Part shown: piece by piece, positions 60,012 to 64,000 of the stretch
Layout: the number at the start of each line of letters is the position of its first letter
Numbering within the stretch: the first letter of the stretch is position 1
Source: Sordaria brevicollis
Lineage: Eukaryota; Ascomycota; Sordariomycetes; Sordariales; Sordariaceae
Direction of reading: 5' to 3'
Length of the DNA stretch: 64,000 nt
NCBI GenBank assembly: GCA_033439795.1
Contig: JAUTDP010000001.1
Location: forward strand, 2,852,001-2,916,000
The notes under the pieces: model-generated
The model's database searches: none
Seen by the model: only the letters and a program-made list of their open reading frames with translations
Told to the model about the DNA's origin: nothing
Translations under genes and position numbers: made by a program

Positions 60012-62302
60012 TGGGATGCGCGGATGTGCTCCAACGTAAAACGTGGTGATGGTGAGATGATGGCATGAAAAGGGGTTGGAAAGATGGGTCCTCTCTTAGA
60101 CTCTAGACTCCAAAGTCTAGGCAACCCCAAAACGGGAATGGCTTGTTAGTTGGAAGGGAAGAAGAGCGTTGATGAGCGACGACGAGGTGCAGTGCCTCAA
60201 AAGTCTAACTCATCACGTCCATCCCCATGCCATGCCTCTTCGCATCCCACATCCATCCCACATGTGCTTCCACTGCATCGTTCGTGTGTGATGAGAAGAG
60301 GCAGTGTCAGCAAATTCCGGGGCAGCAGTTCGGCTTCGGTCTTGCTTTCCCCGTTGAGGAAAGAGATTGAGTCGCAACCCCGGACACGTTAACTGTCAAT
60401 CTATCACGTCAGTCTCGGTAGCCCGCCTAGAAAAAAGTTTTTCTTTCTTTCTGAAGCAGTAGTTCTTTCCACTTTCCTTTTTGATGCCCTGTCCGCCATG
60501 CTACGTTGAACCATGTTTTTTTTTCCTGACAACGCTGCCGACTGAGGACGGCCTCTGTAGCGTCCGCGATGCTACACTCTCACTACGGAAACGTTTGATC
60601 CACTTTAAAGCTGCTGTTTCGGAGCGATGGCGCGGCGGGAATAGTTACCTCTGAAAACCGTGTTAGAGAAATGGCCTATAAACCGATGGGCTGGCAGATA
60701 CCCCATACCTTACCTAAGAATTGACGATTTTGGCATGTAGTTGTATCGACAAAGTCTCTAACGGCCCGGTTGTGTGGTTGTGTCGCAATATTCGGCTTTG
60801 GAATTTTTACTTCCTCAATATTAGCACCCACCCTCACACCTAACAACATAATCCCAGCAAGAGGAACGAAAACGATCTTTTGAACGAACCGGATGCGTAC
60901 CTATTGGTCCGTCGTCTCTCATCTTCCTGTTGGCTTGGTTAGTTGAAGGTCTTTCTTTTCCGTGCTGTGAAATTGGGAAAATCCAACCGCATCCAAGCCG
61001 GGTTGGGTGTGTTCATATCCATCCACATGTCTGTGATGCGTACATCTTACAGTAGCGTTCGTAGCGTCGTTTTGGCGTGCTGACGACACCAACGACCCCA
61101 AAAACTTTTCCCCGTTCAACCATTTCACCCACCACCAAAGATGATGATCCAAACGGACCACATTCCGTGAAAGGGCATTTTATCCATATGAGCCCATTGC
61201 TCCATGCCATACTCCAATGATCATGCCCATCATTGCCCGTCATGGACTTCAGCACAACATCGTGCTGACCACATATGGGGCTCCAAACAACCAGACTAAA
61301 TAGCGTCCGCGGCGGCTTTGGCGGCGCGGGACGCTTTCACGGTCACTCCCGCTCTTCGCTCCGGTCTCACCTATCCAGACACCCAGACTATCCGTCTCAC
61401 CATTCCATCACGACACGACCCTGCCCAATAAACCTTGTATCGTCTCTCTCATCACATCACACTTCCCTTCCTTCTTCTCAATGTTCCGAGGTATGCTTAT
61501 GGTTGTATAGTCATAGCGATAATCCTCCGTCCGGTCCGGTCCGCTTTTTTTTCGGTTTCGCTATTTGATCTCTTCTGGGGCTATCCTTCCGAGCCAACCA
61601 CGCTGTGAAAGCATGCATTTCGTACCATTCGTATTGATCGTCGTATCTTGCTAGTCCGATGCCGCGACTTGAGGGAAAAAGCCGCCTCGGTATGGAGGGT
61701 ATGTATTGGTGAAAGAAGCCGTGGAAGAGAATGTTACAGCGGTCGTTGTTGGAATTCTCTCCCACATCGTCCCGATACCGCCGTCCGCAGCAGTCTGCCC
61801 GTTCTGCCCGCTCCGTATATTATCCTGCAGCAGCCGTAGTAGCAACACCCATAACCGCATCAACAAGCAAAGAGCTATTTCAGGAAGCGGCATCTTCTTC
61901 GTCGTTGCAGTCATGTCATGCAAGTACTTGGCATCAACAGCCACCTCACACTCATGGTACTCATGGCAACGGCATTTTGGGATTCTCGAGCCGCCTTGGC
62001 TAGTGTAGGTGTATGTACTTGGTAGACATGTATGTATGTACCGTGGATCAAGATACTTGTACATGCAAGACAGAGATCTCGGCCAAAGATATCGATCAAA
62101 TCCGGGCAAGTCCCGTCGAAGTCTGCCTAGAAGCCTAGAAGTACACGATAACTTAGTTCGGTGTTAGTGCTTAGGTGCTGAAGAGACCGGCGTTTGTTCC
62201 GCCTTGTTTTTTGACGGTCTAAATGTTGCGCCAAAGGTCCACCGAAATCTTAAAAAGTGCATGGCGCTGGTAATGGGGCTTTGCCATTGCAACATTTGGG
62301 AT

Positions 62303-62346
62303 GAGGAGGAGGAGGAGGAGGAGTAGTAGTAATAGGAGGAGGAGGG
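62303..62346. repeat. Compound (GGA)n/(TAG)n microsatellite
   Basis: GAG/GGA triplets, then three TAG units, then GGA triplets again. Confidence 0.75.
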
Positions 62347-64000
62347 CTTATGTTAGTCCGATCCCTTTTGAAGAACAAATGGAGGGATGGTCATGATGAC
62401 GGACTTGGTTTGGACCTGTTGGCTATGCAACTGTGACAACTAACGAACGTCCACAGAGACTACCTCTATGTACGATAAGTACCACATGCTCACATTTACA
62501 TGTATAATACATAAGTCAACGCATACGGGAAATCCCAAAGTTACCGGGAAGTTTTACGAGATGAACACAAAGCCGCAAAAGTTAGGATGACGGCAATAAA
62601 CGGGTTTTCATTTCTGAGGGAGGACTGAAGGACGGAGTGGACGAGTGCATGTTAGGTAATCGTACAAGTATAGTACACAGCGTGTGTGGTCTGTGTGCTC
62701 GTGCTCGAGATGCTCAATCTTGTGCTCGTTGGCTGTCCCACCACCACCCCGCAACTTTCAGCTGTGGTGGTTTTCTGGTGTAGCTCTGCTATCCCCATAC
62801 ATGACCAGTTGATATCATCGCTGCTCTACCAAGGACCCAATCATCGCACACCTGTGCGTTTGTGTGTGGGATGCTCTTTCAAGGCCGGAGAAAGAATGGG
62901 ATTTGCGCATGCATCAGCTGATATGGAAAATGTACATTGAATTCCAACATCATTTCTTTGGGGACTGGGACAAGGTTGATGGATGATCACAGCATCTGCA
63001 ATTCTGAGCTAAAAGGTATCAAGCTAGGTCAATGGAATCGTTCCATGATTTCCAAAATCCACGCCCATGCTCTGTTTCCATCATGGCCACCCTGTAGTAG
63101 CCTTTTTTGCCATTTTCACCCGTTGGCGCATCCAGATAGGCATACCAGAATTCCCGCTGCGTACTTGCGCACATAACTTTCCCATCCTATCCCTCTCCTT
63201 TGATGCCCTTGCTGCTGCCGTCTTCTCGCTGAGAACGGCCCAGCCCAGGGCCAGCCAGACTCTGGATGATATCGCTTCCCCCTCCCAAATGCCCAAGACC
63301 GGTATATCTAGTCGCCAACTTTCCGTTTAGGATGGGGATATGCAGTTCCTTCTGTGTTGTTGCCCACCAAACTCCAAAAAAACCACCCCTCCGCAAAAAT
63401 TTGGTGGCCTTGAAAAATTTGCCCAAAACAAAAGAAAAATAGAGAAGATAAAAAACATGTGTGAAAACAAAGGAGGGAAAGGGTAGACCCAAAAAAAGAA
63501 CACACTTTCTCCAACTACCTGGTCGAGAAATGAAACGAGAAAGAAACAGAAGTGAATATGATATTTACGCCCTTTCCCCCATTTCCCACCTCCCCCGCCA
63601 TATCGGATGCCCTCTTTGAAATCGTGCGCCATTCGCCATCTGGAGAATTCGGTTACGTCGTTTGTGTCATGTGTGATGGGAAAGTGTAAAATGCATGGAG
63701 CGTATGCGAGTGTGTGGGTGATTGTGGTATATGCGCAAGAAATCGCCATGTCTTTTTTTGTTTCTGTGAAAAGTAGTACGCCCGAATTGATGTGCCGAGT
63801 CAAAAACGCAATGCCGTGCGTGTTGGAGCCATATCCGGGGTCCCGGGTCGGGGATATTCGCGCATCGACCGACGCATTTTGCGCCAAGAACTGGGGGAGG
63901 GAAAAACGGGGTCTGGCTCCTGTGGGCCGCGGCCGGCCCCCCGGGGCCCCGGAAGGGGAAGCAAGGCAGAAAGTGCGACAGTGTTTCATCAATACCTGCC

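Larger units (their letters stand above)
53981..64000. other. Gene-free right end (10 kb)
   Basis: No protein or RNA gene is supported. ORFs of up to 221 codons occur on both strands but lack domains, hydrophobic organisation or convincing splice context. Microsatellites occur at 56047-56068 (A22), 59974-60011 (TAG)n and 62303-62346 (GGA/TAG)n. A CT/CA-rich, ATG-poor stretch at 61280-61480 resembles a leader, but I could not extend it into a gene. The stretch could be regulatory DNA of a gene beyond the window. Confidence 0.5.

Noticed and set aside
61280..61500. Possible leader and tiny first exon (ATGTTCCGAG before GTATGC)
   Set aside because: The CT/CA-rich, ATG-free stretch and donor are suggestive, but no downstream exon with a plausible protein could be joined.
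1..64000. CRISPR arrays, prophage or bacterial operons
   Set aside because: Spliced eukaryotic genes throughout, and no spaced identical repeats. None expected in this type of genome.

Overview
The window looks like nuclear DNA of a filamentous ascomycete, almost certainly a Neurospora species. Four things point there. Genes are interrupted by short introns (mostly 55-95 bp) with GTAAGT/GTATGT-type donors and CTAAC branch sites. Third codon positions are C-rich. The first 3.7 kb is an extremely A+T-rich Copia retrotransposon ruined by transition mutations of the kind made by repeat-induced point mutation (RIP). The class III chitin synthase and the ketol-acid reductoisomerase also have the sizes I recall for Neurospora crassa chs-1 (917 aa) and ilv-2 (402 aa). 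No database search was run. All gene models were spliced by eye.

Layout, left to right. 1-3.87 kb: RIP-degraded Copia element, pol region to 3' LTR, + strand. 5.5-6.4 kb: EsdC-like protein with a glycogen-binding fold (+). 8.8-9.8 kb: SUR7/PalI-type four-span membrane protein (-). 12.0-13.4 kb: secreted, probably GPI-anchored PLC-like phosphodiesterase (+). 14.0-14.5 kb: small cytochrome b5-fold protein (+). 14.5-20.5 kb: no recognisable gene. 20.6-21.0 kb: small orphan protein behind a long ATG-free leader (+). 21.0-25.4 kb: no gene, but degenerate repeats and a perfect palindrome. 25.4-30.0 kb: divergent pair of an amidohydrolase-2 enzyme (-) and the large RPA subunit (+). 31.0-34.8 kb: convergent pair of a PLP-dependent serine/threonine dehydratase-like gene carrying an apparent 1-nt frameshift (+) and mitochondrial ketol-acid reductoisomerase (-). 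38.2-38.9 kb: NEDD8-conjugating enzyme UBC12 (-). 40.6-43.5 kb: chitin synthase (-). 50.3-51.6 kb: OPY2-like MAPK membrane anchor (+). 53.9 kb: one tRNA-Val(AAC). The last 10 kb holds no gene I can support.

The genes are mostly unrelated housekeeping functions: DNA replication and repair, branched-chain amino acid synthesis, neddylation, cell wall synthesis. Two loose themes are visible. One is cell surface and cell wall: SUR7-like, PLC-like GPI protein, CHS-1, OPY2-like. The other is amino acid metabolism: the dehydratase-like gene and ilv-2 end to end. I found no novel multi-gene system, CRISPR array or biosynthetic cluster. The strongest anomalies are the single-base frameshift in an otherwise intact PLP-enzyme gene, the RIP relic with its mutated catalytic motif and sharp right edge, the small gene with its ATG-free leader, and the long gene-free stretches with short diverged repeats.
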